64,000 nucleotides of DNA from Hsuehochloa calcarea (Eukaryota; Streptophyta; Magnoliopsida; Poales; Poaceae). Shown here piece by piece: positions 24,729-36,930 of this stretch. Position 1 is the stretch's first letter, and each line of letters opens with the position of its first letter. The stretch is from contig CM070596.1 of NCBI GenBank assembly GCA_036346395.1, positions 25,644,177 to 25,708,176 of the forward strand, given 5' to 3'. Under the pieces are notes generated by a model. That model ran no database searches. It had not been told where the DNA came from and worked only from the letters and a program-made list of their open reading frames with translations. The position numbers were made by a program, and so were the translations under genes.

Positions 24729-26517
24729 TGTTGGACCGTAAAGGCGACTAGAGGGGGTGAATAGGAGCACGCCACTTTTTCACAAATTATGAACTCAATA
24801 CCATTTAACTCCAAGAGCTATTAGAAAGCTATGAAGATCAATAAACCAAGACAATGGAAGACTAGTATTGAATCCAATTAAACCCCTAAGCAATATAACA
24901 AAATCAACTAAGATTACCAAGACTCACAGCACGGGCGGTCTGACCGTTATACTCAACCGGTCGGACCGATTGCCGGGCGGTCTGACCGGCGTTGTGCTGG
25001 CGGTCGGACCGCTCAAAATCGGTCTCGACCGGTGATGACGGGCGGTCCGACCGGCCGACTCCGTAACCGATCGCAACAAGAAATCACCGATGACGGTTGC
25101 AATTAGGTGAAACTTTTGATTCTCAACTCCAATCTTTATGAAACTTTGCACACACCTTCTATATGCTATTGAGGACCTATTCCAATCGAATATTATGATA
25201 ATTCTTGGAACGATCTTGAGCAATTGTCAATTGATTAACAGAAGGTCTAAAACCGGGCAAGAACGAAAACTTGATCCTAACGCTTGTTCGTGAGAGATTG
25301 ATGATCAAGATGATGCTAGATAGATTCACACATATCACAGCAAGCTAATTCACGTGAAAGAATCAATCACAAACTCGCGGATCAAAGAAAGCCCTAAAAT
25401 CACCAAATTGAAAGCAAGAACGAAAAGAGACTTATCTCAAGCAAACCTTGCATAGATTGATTTCGTGATTGAAGTCGGATTACATCCACACTATCATGGA
25501 TCAGTAGACAATCAAGGATCACGAAATTCACCACAAACCATCAAGAGCCCTAGCCTCCACCTCAACTCCCCTAAAGACAATTAGGGTTTTGAAACATAAA
25601 AAAAGGCGAGAGAGCGAGAGGTGCAGCCACCATCTCCTCCTATTTATAGTGGAGGCCTAAAACTCTTAGGGTATGACTCTATTGGGCTCCCGTTAAGGCC
25701 CACTAACAAACGGGTCACGCACGCACGCTTTGCAAAGCGCCGTCTTTAACTTTTTGACCTAAACCGCTTCACCATGCGTCATGGATTTGCCAATAGGTCA
25801 CCCTTGTCCATCTTGTGTCACGCTTGAGTCGTTGACCTCACCCGCATCGCCGATCGCTCGACCTCAACTCTTCAAGTCTAGTCCCGATTCTCCTTGCCGC
25901 TGACCGTCGTTGACCACCAAGCTACCCGCACAACCACGCACAAGAAAACACGATTCGGGAACAAGTTCTTCACAACTTGACCCATGTTAGTCAAAACATG
26001 CATCATGCAAATCATATGCCATGAAACCAAAGACTTTGACCTAACAAATCAACATCGCCACGGTTGGCCGACGTTCAAGTAGAAACCGGTCTCGACCGCT
26101 CAGTGAGCGGTCGGACCGCCCATGGCGGTCGGACCGCTCCGTGAGCCGGCCGGACCGCCTTAGACTTAGCCAAATTCAAGCTCCCAAATTCAAACCTTCG
26201 AAACTTTAAACCAATAGAACTTTTCACCGAGACTCCAAAATCATGAGACCAAGTGCATTGGGATCCCCTTACTTGTCTACAACACCTATTTTTGGCCCAC
26301 TGATTTGAACACTTTTGGTTATCGCCGGTCCGATCGCTTCAGATGGCCGGTCCGACCGATATGGGACCGGTCGGACCGCCGTGCAAGGACCGGTCGGACC
26401 GCCCCTGAGCAGTAAGCCTGTAACTTTGTCGAAAACGCGTGAAACGACAAACCGTAAACGCCATTGCCAATTGTCACATCATCCTAAGATCTGGAGCATA
26501 TCCCCATAAAATCCACA
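24729..26517 (-). repeat. 5' LTR of the SIRE-like copia element
   Basis: 1789 bp, with TATA box at 25640-25649. It is highly similar to 5642-7433. Differences are bunched at the GGTCnGACC palindrome clusters (about 24935-25060, 26085-26160, 26320-26405). Confidence 0.9.
25640..25649 (-). promoter_or_regulatory. TATA box in copia 5' LTR
   Basis: CTATAAATAG on the minus strand, positioned to transcribe gag-pol leftward. Confidence 0.55.
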
Positions 26518-26628
26518 CTTACACTGTGGTCGAAGTCACCCGACTAGGCTCGGTACGATTAGCCATGTCCGACGACAGAGTGTCCAATTCTTGGAACATT
26601 GATCAACTGCGTAAGTTTTTCGTTTAAA
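26518..26628 (+). pseudogene. Tat integrase C-terminal tail, displaced by the copia insertion
   Basis: The sequence resumes after the duplicated CTTAC with TVVEVTRLGSVRL and ends NSWNIDQLRKFFV before a stop at 26626. This is the end of Tat-type integrase and fits directly onto the SPKWESPY end at 5640. It proves that 5642-26517 is an insertion in one older element. Confidence 0.88.
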
Positions 26629-27419
26629 ATTTATTTCATTTTCTTTAAATTTAATAAATGTTAATTAAATTCAAAGAAGTAAGTGATGTTATTTTTATGA
26701 TGGTACCCAACTCTGGTCGACGCGGTTCATATGCTTAAGATTATGAAGATTATTTTTTTTATTTTCAAAATTCTGTTCTACTCTTGTTTGGCTACTGGTC
26801 AGGACATGGAAACCTACTAGTCAAAGTTTCTCCTTTTTCGCACGTGGTTCCACCCACTGGAACGACCTTCCTAGCGACGGTCCTTTTCCTACGATCCTCG
26901 CTGCTAGTCGGACTAGAGCATGAGCACGTATTGCAAGATATACATTATATCTTCATTTCTTAGCTGTTCATTCCGACCAACGTTGAGTATTACATAGAAA
27001 TAAAACCACTTATCGTTTATTATATATGTCCTTGCATATATTTTTCTCTTACCAAGGAAAGTCTTCTTTTTTCTTCCGACCATATATTCTCTTAATAAGT
27101 ACTTTGATTACGAAAAATAGATTTACAACTAGTCGAAATCTAGCACTGGTTCTGACCAAAAAAGGTTTCCTAGTATTACTACGATCAGTTTTTCAACAAT
27201 CGGTACAAACTTTCAAATAATGGTTGAGACTTAAGTTCATATTCTTGGCCTACTGCTTATATAGTAAAGTTCTACTATAAAATAGTCGGGGGCTAGGTAA
27301 TATATGAATAACCATAAGTCGACCGGATGAACAAAAAGATTTCATTAATAAGAGAGAGGTCAGTTTTACATTTTGCATACTCTTTTTTGCAATTTTCTTT
27401 CTATTAGAGATTGCCCATT
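26629..27419 (+). other. Tat element non-coding spacer between integrase and antisense gene
   Basis: AT-rich with no recognisable ORF on either strand. The position between pol and the antisense ORF matches the long 3' region of Tat-type elements. Confidence 0.5.
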
Positions 27420-29634
27420 TAATCACTGCTTGATGGAGATCCGACCTCCATTTCTTCTGCAACCTTGTCTCCAAGAGGTTTTACTTCCTTGAGAAACTTG
27501 GTCGCCTCCTCAGGCAAGCAGTTGAAATCTTCTTCAACAACTTGAATATTAGTAGAGGGGTCAGATGCCTCCAGTTTTGCCAAAGCAAGACTAACTCCAC
27601 TAGCAATGGATTTTTTTACAGATTGGGCATAATTCTCTCTGGTAGTCTTAAGCAAGCCCTTAAGATCCTCCAGGAGATGGCCCAGGTAATTCACTTTCTC
27701 CGTTGGATCGTTCAAGGAGGGTAAGCTAGATCCTCGATCCCATATCAAAAATTATTTTGTTGAGTGCAGTGATCTTTTCATCAAGATTAAGCATGGTAGC
27801 TGCCTGCTTGTCTTGCTCAAATTCCAGAGCTTTTTTTGCTCTGATTAATGCTTGGTTTTGTTCTGCATAAGTAAAACAAGTATTAGGCAAGAATAATTAG
27901 AAGAGATACTAAGTCAAGTTTACGACTAATTACCTTCAATTTTCTTTCCAGAAGTTTTAAGAATTTCTTTATTCCTGGTTGTCAAGTATTCGATCAACCA
28001 GTTCTTATCTTGGTTGTCTTCCTCAAGCCTGCTTATTTTGGCCTTATCGGCCATAGCTTCTTCTTTTATTTTTTTTCCAAATCTATCAAACATGATAAAG
28101 GAGAATAATACAAAGGGAAAAACAGAGTCATGAGGAAGAAAGAGTTAAGAAGGAAGTTCTTACTTTCTAATTTAGAGTGTTTTTGCTCTAAGATCTTTAT
28201 TCGCTGGGTCAGTCCTCTGACCACAGCAGAATTCTCGACCATATGCTACATAGATAGCATTTTTTCGTTAAGTATCTGATAAAACTTCAAAAGGAGCTAT
28301 AGAAATGGTTGTAGACACTTACCCGAATTGCCACGTTATTATAATGGGAAAAAATTTATCGGGACTCTTCTCAGCTTGACGATCCCATATTCTCCCCCAA
28401 ACTTCATCAAGCTCTTTATCCTTGATAAATCGAGGAAAAAAAGGAAACTTGTTAGTTTGGGAAGGATTGCTTGCAGAAACAAGAACCTGTTGGGTTTTTG
28501 CAGGAATTCCTACCTCCGCTGATGGGGTAATGATCACCATGGGATCCAACTCAGGTTCCGACATTGAAACTTGCTCGGGGGCTGTCCTAGCCACTCCCTC
28601 AGGGATTCTAAATTGAGAGAAGCCTTGGTCGGAGGTGCTCTCGATCACCCGATCTTCCGGAATGGACTGGTTGGAAACGACCGAAACTCCAGAAGATCTA
28701 GAAAAAAGAAAGAAAAGAAGTCCAGGAGCTCAAGTTTACCAAAGACGAAACTCAGGTATGCATTTATATGATTAGTTCCTTTATACATACCTGGTTGCTT
28801 TCTTGGTCTTGATTTTGAAGCGCGCCGGCTTGAAGTCCGTAGAGCTCACCTTCCTTTTCTTTTCAACCGATTTTACCAGTTCTGAACTGGTAGGGTTGGT
28901 TACACCCTCTACACCCTCCAGCAAAGGTTCAGAAGATATATTCTCGACCAGCTGGTCGAGAATAATATCCCTGATCACTGGGTCGGAAGGTGTAGATTCG
29001 TTGGTCTCCAAAACAGTTGCTTCAATCGCAATTGGCAAGTCTTGAGCAACTGCATGAGACCCAACGATTACCACCTGGATTAACAAGCAAAGTTTGTTGG
29101 GTGATGAACGTGCTTCATCTGACACTAAAAATTTCTGCTCGGTTACCTACCTCTACGCGATCACTATTTGTAGTGATTGTATGACTGGTCGGATCATCAG
29201 TTGGCTCACATGTTTCGGTGGCCTCATCGATTCTAAGCCCAACCTCTGTATATCAAAGAGGATTTCAGGTAAAAACCGATCGGAAAATGTTAGAAAGATG
29301 AAACGAAATTGATATACTTACCCGAAGTCTCTCAGCTCTTTCTTCTGCAGTAACAACCGTTAGGATCAGAGGGAAGCCAGCCATGTCACTGGGCTCTCCA
29401 GCGCAGATCATTTTGATCCTACTTCTGATCTCATCAGAAGATAAGGCTGCAACAAAAGAGAGATTTTAGGGTTTTAAAAGTAATCAATCAATTTAATCAA
29501 ACTGGTCGGATTCCCTTGGGATTTACCTTCCCTGGAGCATTTAGTCACATCGTCACGACCAATATACCAAAGCATCGCATGGGCTCTGGCCTTTAGAGAC
29601 TAATTCTCCGTATGGAGAAATCCCTCACCACATT
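27420..29634 (-). pseudogene. Distal exons of the Tat antisense gene (aORF)
   Basis: Minus strand, from right to left, this reads as exons with plant-like splice signals. One exon contains HAMLWYIGRDDVTKCSREG and ends in GGTAAAT (about 29528). The next opens after TTGCAG near 29450 with LSSDEIRSRIKMICAG and ends at AGACTTCGGGTAAGT (about 29323). Further exons lie around 28790-29125, 28320-28650, 28160-28255, 27935-28087 and 27420-27870. The last three are rich in Lys/Glu heptads and look coiled-coil. The final exon ends GDKVAEEMEVGSPSSSD. The gene belongs to the putative gypsy-type transposon proteins (Pfam Transposase_28-like); its function is unknown. Exon limits are approximate. Confidence 0.6.
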
Positions 29635-32600
29635 TGTGAGAACCCGGGGTATTTAACTTGTAATACTTAACCATCAGAATGGTCCTAGCATTATAAATCA
29701 AATATCTCGATTCTCGGCGCATATGTACTTCCCAAAATTGCAGTACACATACCCCATACAAAAATTAAGCATCCATTCCATACAAGTAATTTCAATACTC
29801 GGTTTACAAGCTTACAACATAAGGGACATACAAGTTCATATTACAAAAGTAGGGCCAACCGGCCAAATGGCAGGAATATAACCAAAGTAGCAGCGGAAAC
29901 ATAAGCCATAATATGGCGATAAACAAAAGCCAAACGGTTTGCCATTACCCACAAGGTAACCGATTGAAAACGTCCAAGCTTGTCGTCGAGAGCAAAGTCG
30001 AAATCGGTCTCACAATAGTTAACCCCTTGGGGGTCAACCACGTCTGCAACAATTAAGCAAAGCAACTGAGTACAAAACGTACTCGCAAGACATACGAGTA
30101 AGAAGCCTATACATAGCTACATGCAAGCTGAAACAAAGGAGGAGGTCATATGGTTCATTTGACGCGCAAAGCAATAATTCATTTGCAATAAGTAATAGAT
30201 TGAAAGCAATTTGACAAATCTGTTTTTAATTGATTAAATAACAGTGAGACAACATTTATAAACATAAATAACATCCTAGAGGTGACTTCCCAACAGCCAC
30301 CAAAACATAGCACGAATTACCCATTCGTACCACCCGAAATCAAGTTTTATCGAAAACTGTTGAGCCTAACTCTTGTAGAGACTTAACCAAGCATGTCCAT
30401 AACCAAGGACTTGGCTATTCGAATAGATTATATCCTGCAGGGGTGTACTAATGTACCCATACGCCAGACCGCCTTTTTGCCATGCAATAGAGCACACTTC
30501 CTTAGGTACGCCGGCAAGGCCCTACGAGATGTTTTCCAATGGATTGTACTAATTACGAGTCGCACGTATGGGGGTTAACCCTTAGTAAACCACCGTTACG
30601 GGCTCCCACTAAGGACCCACACGTTGAGTCGGATGCACCGGCCCAGCCAAGCAACTGCGGGTGCTCCTGGGTATGGCGAACCTAGAAAGGAACCCATCCC
30701 TCTCATCCCAAAACAAACACTTTCTTTTTCTTACCACCAGCGACTTCAATAATTAATACCTCCCAAAGTACTTAGTCAAGAGGGGTTTCCAATACCCTCG
30801 TGTGGTTAGCATGCAAAAACGTTTGGGTCAGTGTCCAAGATGTTCGGTCCTTGTTGACTTTGGCACCAAACACACACCCAATAATCACACCATCAAACCA
30901 ATGTGCCCAAGTCTAAAATATTTCACTTTCAGTTTTAGTTTTTCTAAATACAATTACATACATGAGTATCCTGACTCAAATAATTATAGTGATGATATAA
31001 TGACCATCGCCAAGGCGACGATCCCCATTCTACCGCTCTAAGCATTTCTAAGCAACATCAACTCGCAAACTACAAGTAAAGTGATTAAAGCCCATCCATC
31101 GAGCTTTAAATCACAGCGAATAAATCCTAGGCTCATGGTAGAGGATGAATATTTACCTATAGTTTATGCAACTATAGTATCAACTACTCGATCAATAATT
31201 TAACAACAAAATAGAGCATGCATACATACACTTTGCAAACAAGATAATAAACTTTGAAAGTAATGGGATCAATATGATCAAATGAAAACAACTGCTTGCC
31301 CTGCTGGAGATAACTTTCTTGCTGCAGAGGATCACTCACGTAATCAACAAATTAGTCGGAACCTATTTGAAATAATGGAAAGCACAATAAGAACGAATAA
31401 TACCGAAAAGACTCAAAAATACAAATTCATCCAAAAATCATGACAAATTCACAGAAGGTAGATAATGATTTTAGGTGAATTTACCAATAATAATCAATTG
31501 ATTTTGATGTTCCATGCAAAAGTTATGGTAGTTTGAAAGTCATTTTTCCAGAAAATCCAAATAAATTGCTAGCTAATACTATTCATTCGAATTTAAGTAT
31601 TTTGGTAACAATTTCCAGAGAGGTGGTGCACATGAAATTTTTATGGTAGACATAGCACCACATGATATGAGCAATGAAAAATGAGTCACCTCATTCGGAG
31701 CTAAGATGAGTTTTCTATGATTTTTCAAAGTCAAGAAAGTAGTGCACAAGATATATGTAGAATCAGTTTTTCAGAGATAGCAACATGCTCAAAACCTATT
31801 TTACAATAAAGTACAGTAATAGAGTAAATTGGAGCTACAGAGAAATACTTATGTATTTTTGAAGTTAAAACAATTTTTAGTGCACAAAAGTATTAAACCT
31901 AAAGTAATTTTGCCAAAAGTGTTTTTTGGAATAGTAACAAGGTTCAAACAATTTTATAATAAATTACATGCAAAAAGGAATCTAGCAAATTTGAATCATC
32001 AAATTTGGAGCTAAAATGAATTACTTATGCAATTGTGAAGTTAATGCATTTTTCAGTTCATAAATAAAGCATTTCATATTTCATAAAACACGAAAATACT
32101 TTTTATACCCAGCCGAACCTAGCCACAGTCACTGACTCGTGGACCCTTTGAATAGTTCCTTTTTCCATTTTTTAATTCCAAAAGAAAGCGGCCTGACATG
32201 TGGGGTCCACATGTCATACTCATGGTTCACAGAACAGTGCGTAGACCCTCTGGTCCACGGCCGGTCCACATGATTACAGCCGTGCACTAAACTCTATGGC
32301 CCACATGTCATACACTGAGACAACCGGGATTTAGCCCTCGCTTACTGTGCTCGGTCCCACATGTAAGTCACACCGAAACAAACCTTAAGATAGTCATTAA
32401 CTACTTAGCAATCATTAGCAGTTAATGAACGAGATCTAGCCTTAATGGCCTTGCTACAGTGTGGTGGAAATCCGACAACGCCGCACTGGTTTCGCGGCTC
32501 TCTTGCCGGCGTTCCCGGACACGGCGGCGCTAGCCACGGGCAAGGACGGGTCCACAATAGGCATGCCCGGTGACGCACTTAAGCGAGGATAGAACTCACC

Positions 32601-33717
32601 GGACACGGAGCTAGCACGGCGGCGGCTCTGGGTGCGTGCACTGCAGCAGCAGAGAGCTCAACGGTGGACCAGGAGCTACAAACGAAGACAATGCCTCGCA
32701 TTAGCAAAAATGGAATCGGAGAAGAACGGAGATAGAGCAGGAGGTGGAAGCACGAAGCTTACCCGAGAGGGAGCCAAGTTCTTGCCTCCTTTCCCTCGGC
32801 CACTGAGAGGGAAAGTGAGAGCTCGAGGGTGAGAGAGACGGGGTTATAGGGCTCCAACGGCAGGGAAGGAAACGACGTGAAGAGACGACGCTCCAGGAGT
32901 GGTCAGCCGGGGCGGTGGATCCACGCCGTCAATTGGGCGCGGCAGAGCTCCCTCAGTGCATGGCACTCGTTTTCTGAGCGCGCAGCGAGCTGGATAAGAC
33001 AGGTCTGACGAGCGGGTCCCACGGTGTCAGCGACTGAATGGTGCAGCGAGGGAGTGGCTCGTCCGCGAGCTTGGGCCGTTCGATTGGAATTGGACGGCTC
33101 AGATTAGGAGAGAAAAACCCAGAGAGGTCCGAACGGGTTCGAGATCTGGACCAGAGAATCTCCATCGGACGGCTCACAAGTGACACGTTTAGGCGGTTGG
33201 ACTGAGCCAAGAGACTCGGGTCGGAGTTTGATTCGGTTTGAGTTTGAGGGATAGTGATTCCAGATTTGAAATAAAAGTTTGAGATGGATAGGGAATTTCT
33301 AGAGGTAGCTCCACAGTTCCAAAAATTCTAAAATTTTTACTGAGTGATCCTAACATCAATATCAATCGTGCATAGTTTTTCCATAATTTTGCATGCAGTG
33401 AATTCCTTGCTAGCAAATTCACAAGCTGCTGGTCTAGGGGTTTGACCAGAGAACCAACAAGTTTGACCAGCCCCTAAGAAATAGCAAATAATTTCTAAAA
33501 ATTATGAAATTTCTCAAAGGGGTTACTAGGAAGATCAAGAATTTAGAAAAAAAAATATTTCCAGAGAATGATCACAAGGTTTGACTAGAAAGCTTTGAAG
33601 TCACAACTCTACTGAAAGAATTCCCGAATTTCAATTAACAATAGGGATGCACCAAAAGTTTTAATTTATCCTCAAAATCATACATTTGGAACACAACCCC
33701 AGATTTGGAATGTTACA
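29635..33717 (-). mobile_element. 4.08-kb solo-LTR-like insertion (family A copy 2) inside the antisense gene
   Basis: On the plus strand it runs TGTGAGAACCC to TGTTACA and is flanked by ACATT (29630-29634) and ACATG (33718-33722), a 4-of-5 match to a target duplication. In the opposite sense it starts TGTAACATTCC and ends GGGTTCTCACA, an LTR-like pair. There is no internal pol, so it is best read as a solo LTR of a Ty3 element. The GC-rich part (about 32450-33170) and a CCTATAACC box (minus strand near 32847) match copy 1. It splits the aORF N-terminal exon from the rest. Confidence 0.65.
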
Positions 33718-34354
33718 ACATGCCAGGGGGTTAAACCCCTGACATTAAAAAGACGGATGGCCTCAACCCATCTCCCTACCTTCCCTCCTTTTTCGAGGAG
33801 GAGTGTCATTGTGGGTTCTCAACTGCCTTTTTCCCGCTATTGTAAAGGCCATCTTCTTGAGTAATCTTCATATAAAACTAACTCTTTTTCCATGATGACC
33901 ATGATGATTTTGAGTACATGGGAATGTACTCATCAGCCTTTCCATCATGGAGGCGCAAGGTGCACTCTCCAGGTGTACCGGTCATCTTCTTCGTATTCGC
34001 CATTCTATAGTAGTACTTGAGGAGATCAATAGTTGCGGGAATCCCCAAGTATGCTTCGCAGAGGTAGACGAAGATACTAAGGTTGGCGATGGCGTTGGGG
34101 GCCAGATTAACCAGTTCTACTCTATAATACTCCAAAACTTGGGAGAAGAAGAAGTGAACTGGGAGCCTAAAACCGCATTCAATCTATGCGAGGAAAACTG
34201 GAATTTCTCCATCTTCACCGCTAGGAGAATGTTCCCCAGTAGCTGATCTCCAAGAAATCAAGTTCCTATCGGGTAACAACCCAATTCCCTCCAGACTTTC
34301 TAACTTTTTCTCACTTAAATCAGAAATCAACAAGTTGGTAATAAGATCCGACAT
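33718..34354 (-). pseudogene. N-terminal exon of the Tat antisense gene (aORF)
   Basis: An ATG at 34354 (minus strand) opens MSDLITNLLISDLSEKKLES. After a TAG near 34192 the frame continues YRVELVNLAPNAIANLSIF and VYLCEAYLGIPATIDLLKYY. The LxPNAxxxLxxFVxLCEAYLGI pattern is the hallmark of the N-terminal domain of the putative gypsy-type transposon family found antisense in Tat elements. The frame shifts near 33880 and the exon runs into the solo LTR at 33717. A GGCCATAAAAACC box near 34470 (minus strand) could be its promoter. Product role unknown. Confidence 0.7.
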
Positions 34355-35325
34355 GGTGATTTCTTTTTTAGATGAGGAAGACAGAAGTGGTCAGAGGCGA
34401 TTTCTCCTCTTGAAGATGAAGAGGAAAATAGAAAGTGTAAAAGCCCTAATGCCCAGTGCGAAGGGGTTTTTATGGCCACAATACTGTAACCGTATACTAA
34501 GGAAGTCCAACAGACAAAAAACTTTTTGACCGATGGACAAAAAAGCTTTTTTCAACTTCCAAGAAAGCTTCTCAATTTTAAAAATGAATACGAACCACTT
34601 CGAATGTCACGACATTTAATGAGGGGTCTGCCCGATACGACTTCATCGGAAGAAGAGTATCCACACGACCAATTCATTTAAAGTTCGGGTTCTAGCTGAC
34701 AAGGATTAAAACCTCGATGTATTATTTTAATACATCGGAGAAGACCATACGACTTCGTGGTCATAACCCCTAAGGCTAACGACCTCACTAGTCGTAAGGA
34801 TTCCAAAGGTTACATAATAAAGATCCTGGTCGGACAAGGTCCTATACCTAGTCCCCGACCAGTTGACTGCTCGTAAGGCATAAACTGGTACTATCTGGGT
34901 ATGAGTCCAGGTATATCCTTTACCGTGTGATACATGAAACACATGATGTATGTTCCATACCACACGACGTTACATAATTCTAAGACTCTGGAATATAGTT
35001 AAATGACTCAGTGGCATATAACGCACGGCAGTTGATACATTGTCAACTAACGCCTCTCTCCGACAAGACGTGTCACTTCCTAACAGGCGTCTCTCCAAGG
35101 GATAACTGCCAACGCTTCATCAACTACTTAAGGAGGATCGCGGAAGGTGGAGAGGGAGACGGAGATAGGATCGATTGGGAATCACTCTCAGAAGACAACC
35201 AGTCGATTAGATTGCAAAGTCATAGCAAGCATTGCGCTCCAGTGTTACTAGGATTAGCCATTGGTCTAGATTACAAGCACTCCTTGTAATAACCGGTTCA
35301 TAGCAATAAAGAGCAGCCTCATTCC
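34355..35325 (+). repeat. Right end of the Tat element, including its 3' LTR (boundary not fixed)
   Basis: Non-coding. After the aORF upstream region there is LTR-like sequence from about 34560 containing repeated GGTCGG/GACCAG words, a hairpin at 34715-34737, and an AATAAAG signal near 35310. No TG...CA pair or matching 5' LTR is available, so the LTR start is uncertain. The sequence is cut near 35325 by gag-protease sequence of another element. Confidence 0.4.
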
Positions 35326-36024
35326 TTTCCAAGAGATACATGCTATTTTTCCTCTGTTTTTTATATATTTGTAAGTTTAGTGATTTGATCGTCGACAAAT
35401 GTGAAGCTCTGGAATCAAATAAAACCGATGCTGGTACTAAATTGACAAGAATTATACCAAGAACAACATCTGATGCTGAATGAGCCTCCTCTGCGGTGAC
35501 TTGATTCACACGTCCCTTCATGAACTGAATAGTCGGTCTTGAGGGACCGCCGGAGGCTGGTGTTCCTGCATTTGGTTTAACTGGAGCTGTAGCCTGTTGC
35601 TCCTTTGGGCATTTATTGGCATAATGACCCAACTCATTGCAATGGAAATAAGTTATTCCTGCTGCTGAGGGAGCTGTTTTATGCTGGAATTGACTTCCAG
35701 AGGAACTGCTACGAAATCCAAGAATATTTGGGTGTTGGGTTCGTGCTGGAGCTCTAAGTGTAGCAGACTGGAATCTTCCAAACTGAGGTGGCTAAGGCTG
35801 AGTGAAACAAGGTTTAGGGAGTCCTCCGGAGTTAAACTTCTGAGCGGCCATTCTCCGCATGCGATTTTCTATCTCTTGGTGCTTACCTTCCTGACGAATA
35901 GCTTTGTTCACCAACTGCTGAAAGTCAGTGAAATCTTGGGAAATCAATCTGACGGAGAGTTCATCGTTCAATCCTTCCAAGAAACGCTCCAGCCTATCTT
36001 CGTCTCGGGTCACATCTTCCGGGG
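35326..36024 (-). pseudogene. Gag-protease fragment of a second Tekay-type element
   Basis: On the minus strand it shows RLERFLEGLNDELSVRLIS and LVNKAIRQEGKHQEIENRM (about 35860-36000), the end of a Ty3 capsid. A knuckle follows, with HCNELGHYANKCP near 35600-35640; the first Cys of the pair appears altered. The linker is Gly/Pro/Thr-rich, and the protease start is VPASVLFDSRASHLS near 35380-35430. The active-site DSG reads DSR. Both ends are cut off: a CRM-type LTR begins at 36025 and Tat LTR sequence abuts near 35325. Confidence 0.75.
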
Positions 36025-36930
36025 TGATAGTTTTGTGGCCCGATCTTCCGAAAGGTATTGATAAGTCGATTGTGGAGATCTCAACGTTGATGGTCCAAAG
36101 GCTCTGACCAAACAGATCGAACCCCTCGCAATCACTACACCACTGCTCCGATGGTTATCAACAATGCCGAATGCGGTTGACCTCGCTAAGAAGGCTACCT
36201 CCTGCATGTGAATCGAGAACACAAGCAAGAAAGTAGAAGATGCAATCTGATATTGTATTACGAATAAAGATGAAATTCACAATGTGGGGTTCCTCAACCG
36301 AACGTGCGGCGAGAATGCTAAGCAGAGTAATCTCAAAGAAAAACCCACCCTAAACTATGACCGCTACTGTATATATATAGGGGGACGTGAGGACGTCGAC
36401 CTAGGGTTGTGCGGCCGTGGAAAGAGACGTACACAACCTAGGCTCCAACCTCGACACGCTTACAAGGCCCTATTAGGCACCTTATTCACTATTCATATCG
36501 CGTATCTCTGGTCGAAGACCTGGTGGTAGGACTGGTCCTGGGGTGGTCTGGATGAGTCCATGCTATCTCTGGTCGTAGATTGTGACCAACGAGTACTGTG
36601 CTCGCTTCTCTGGTCGTAGATTGCTCCCAACGAGTCCTGGGCTCGCCGAGTACTAGTGAAACTGGTCGTAGGCCTTCTTGAAGTGGTCGTAGACCCTGCG
36701 AAACTAGTCGTAGACCTTCTTGAACTTGTCGTAGTTCTAGATTCCTAAATACAAGTAAATCATCTCTGTTAGGTAGCATCATAGAGTTCTCAAATAATAC
36801 ACTCAGCCCTAGAAACGAATTTACCTAATAAATAAGTTGACGAGCACGTGCCCGAGTAATTGGACCTTGCACATCATTCAAAGTAATAGGAAGAGGAGTG
36901 TTCATATCAGTAGAAGTGATGTCCTCATCA
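36025..36930 (-). repeat. 3' LTR of a CRM-type chromovirus fragment
   Basis: It is homologous to the LTRs at 52014-52826 and 58769-59545: the GGCCCGATCTTCCGAAAGG start and the ATGTCCTCATCA end are shared. A TATATATATA box lies at 36369-36380. In element sense the LTR starts TGATGAGGACAT and overlaps the end of pol. The exact left boundary (36025, or a few bases either side) is uncertain because no partner LTR or target duplication remains. Confidence 0.7.

Larger units (their letters stand above)
5642..26517 (-). mobile_element. SIRE-like Ty1/copia retrotransposon, itself split by a Tekay element
   Basis: Both ends are defined. LTRs of 1792 and 1789 bp lie at 5642-7433 and 24729-26517, flanked by the 5-bp target duplication CTTAC. 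Coding order on the minus strand is gag, protease, integrase, RT, RNase H, which is the Ty1/copia order. The polypurine tract, long gag with zinc knuckle and CxxC-rich coiled coil, and long 3' non-coding tail fit the SIRE/Maximus lineage. The Tekay element 8409-18377 interrupts the 3' tail. Without that insert the element is about 10.9 kb. All ORFs are broken, although the two LTRs are very alike. Confidence 0.88.

Noticed and set aside
36010..36228. 72-codon ORF as part of gag
   Set aside because: It is a chimera across the junction of a CRM-type LTR and the Tekay-type gag fragment.
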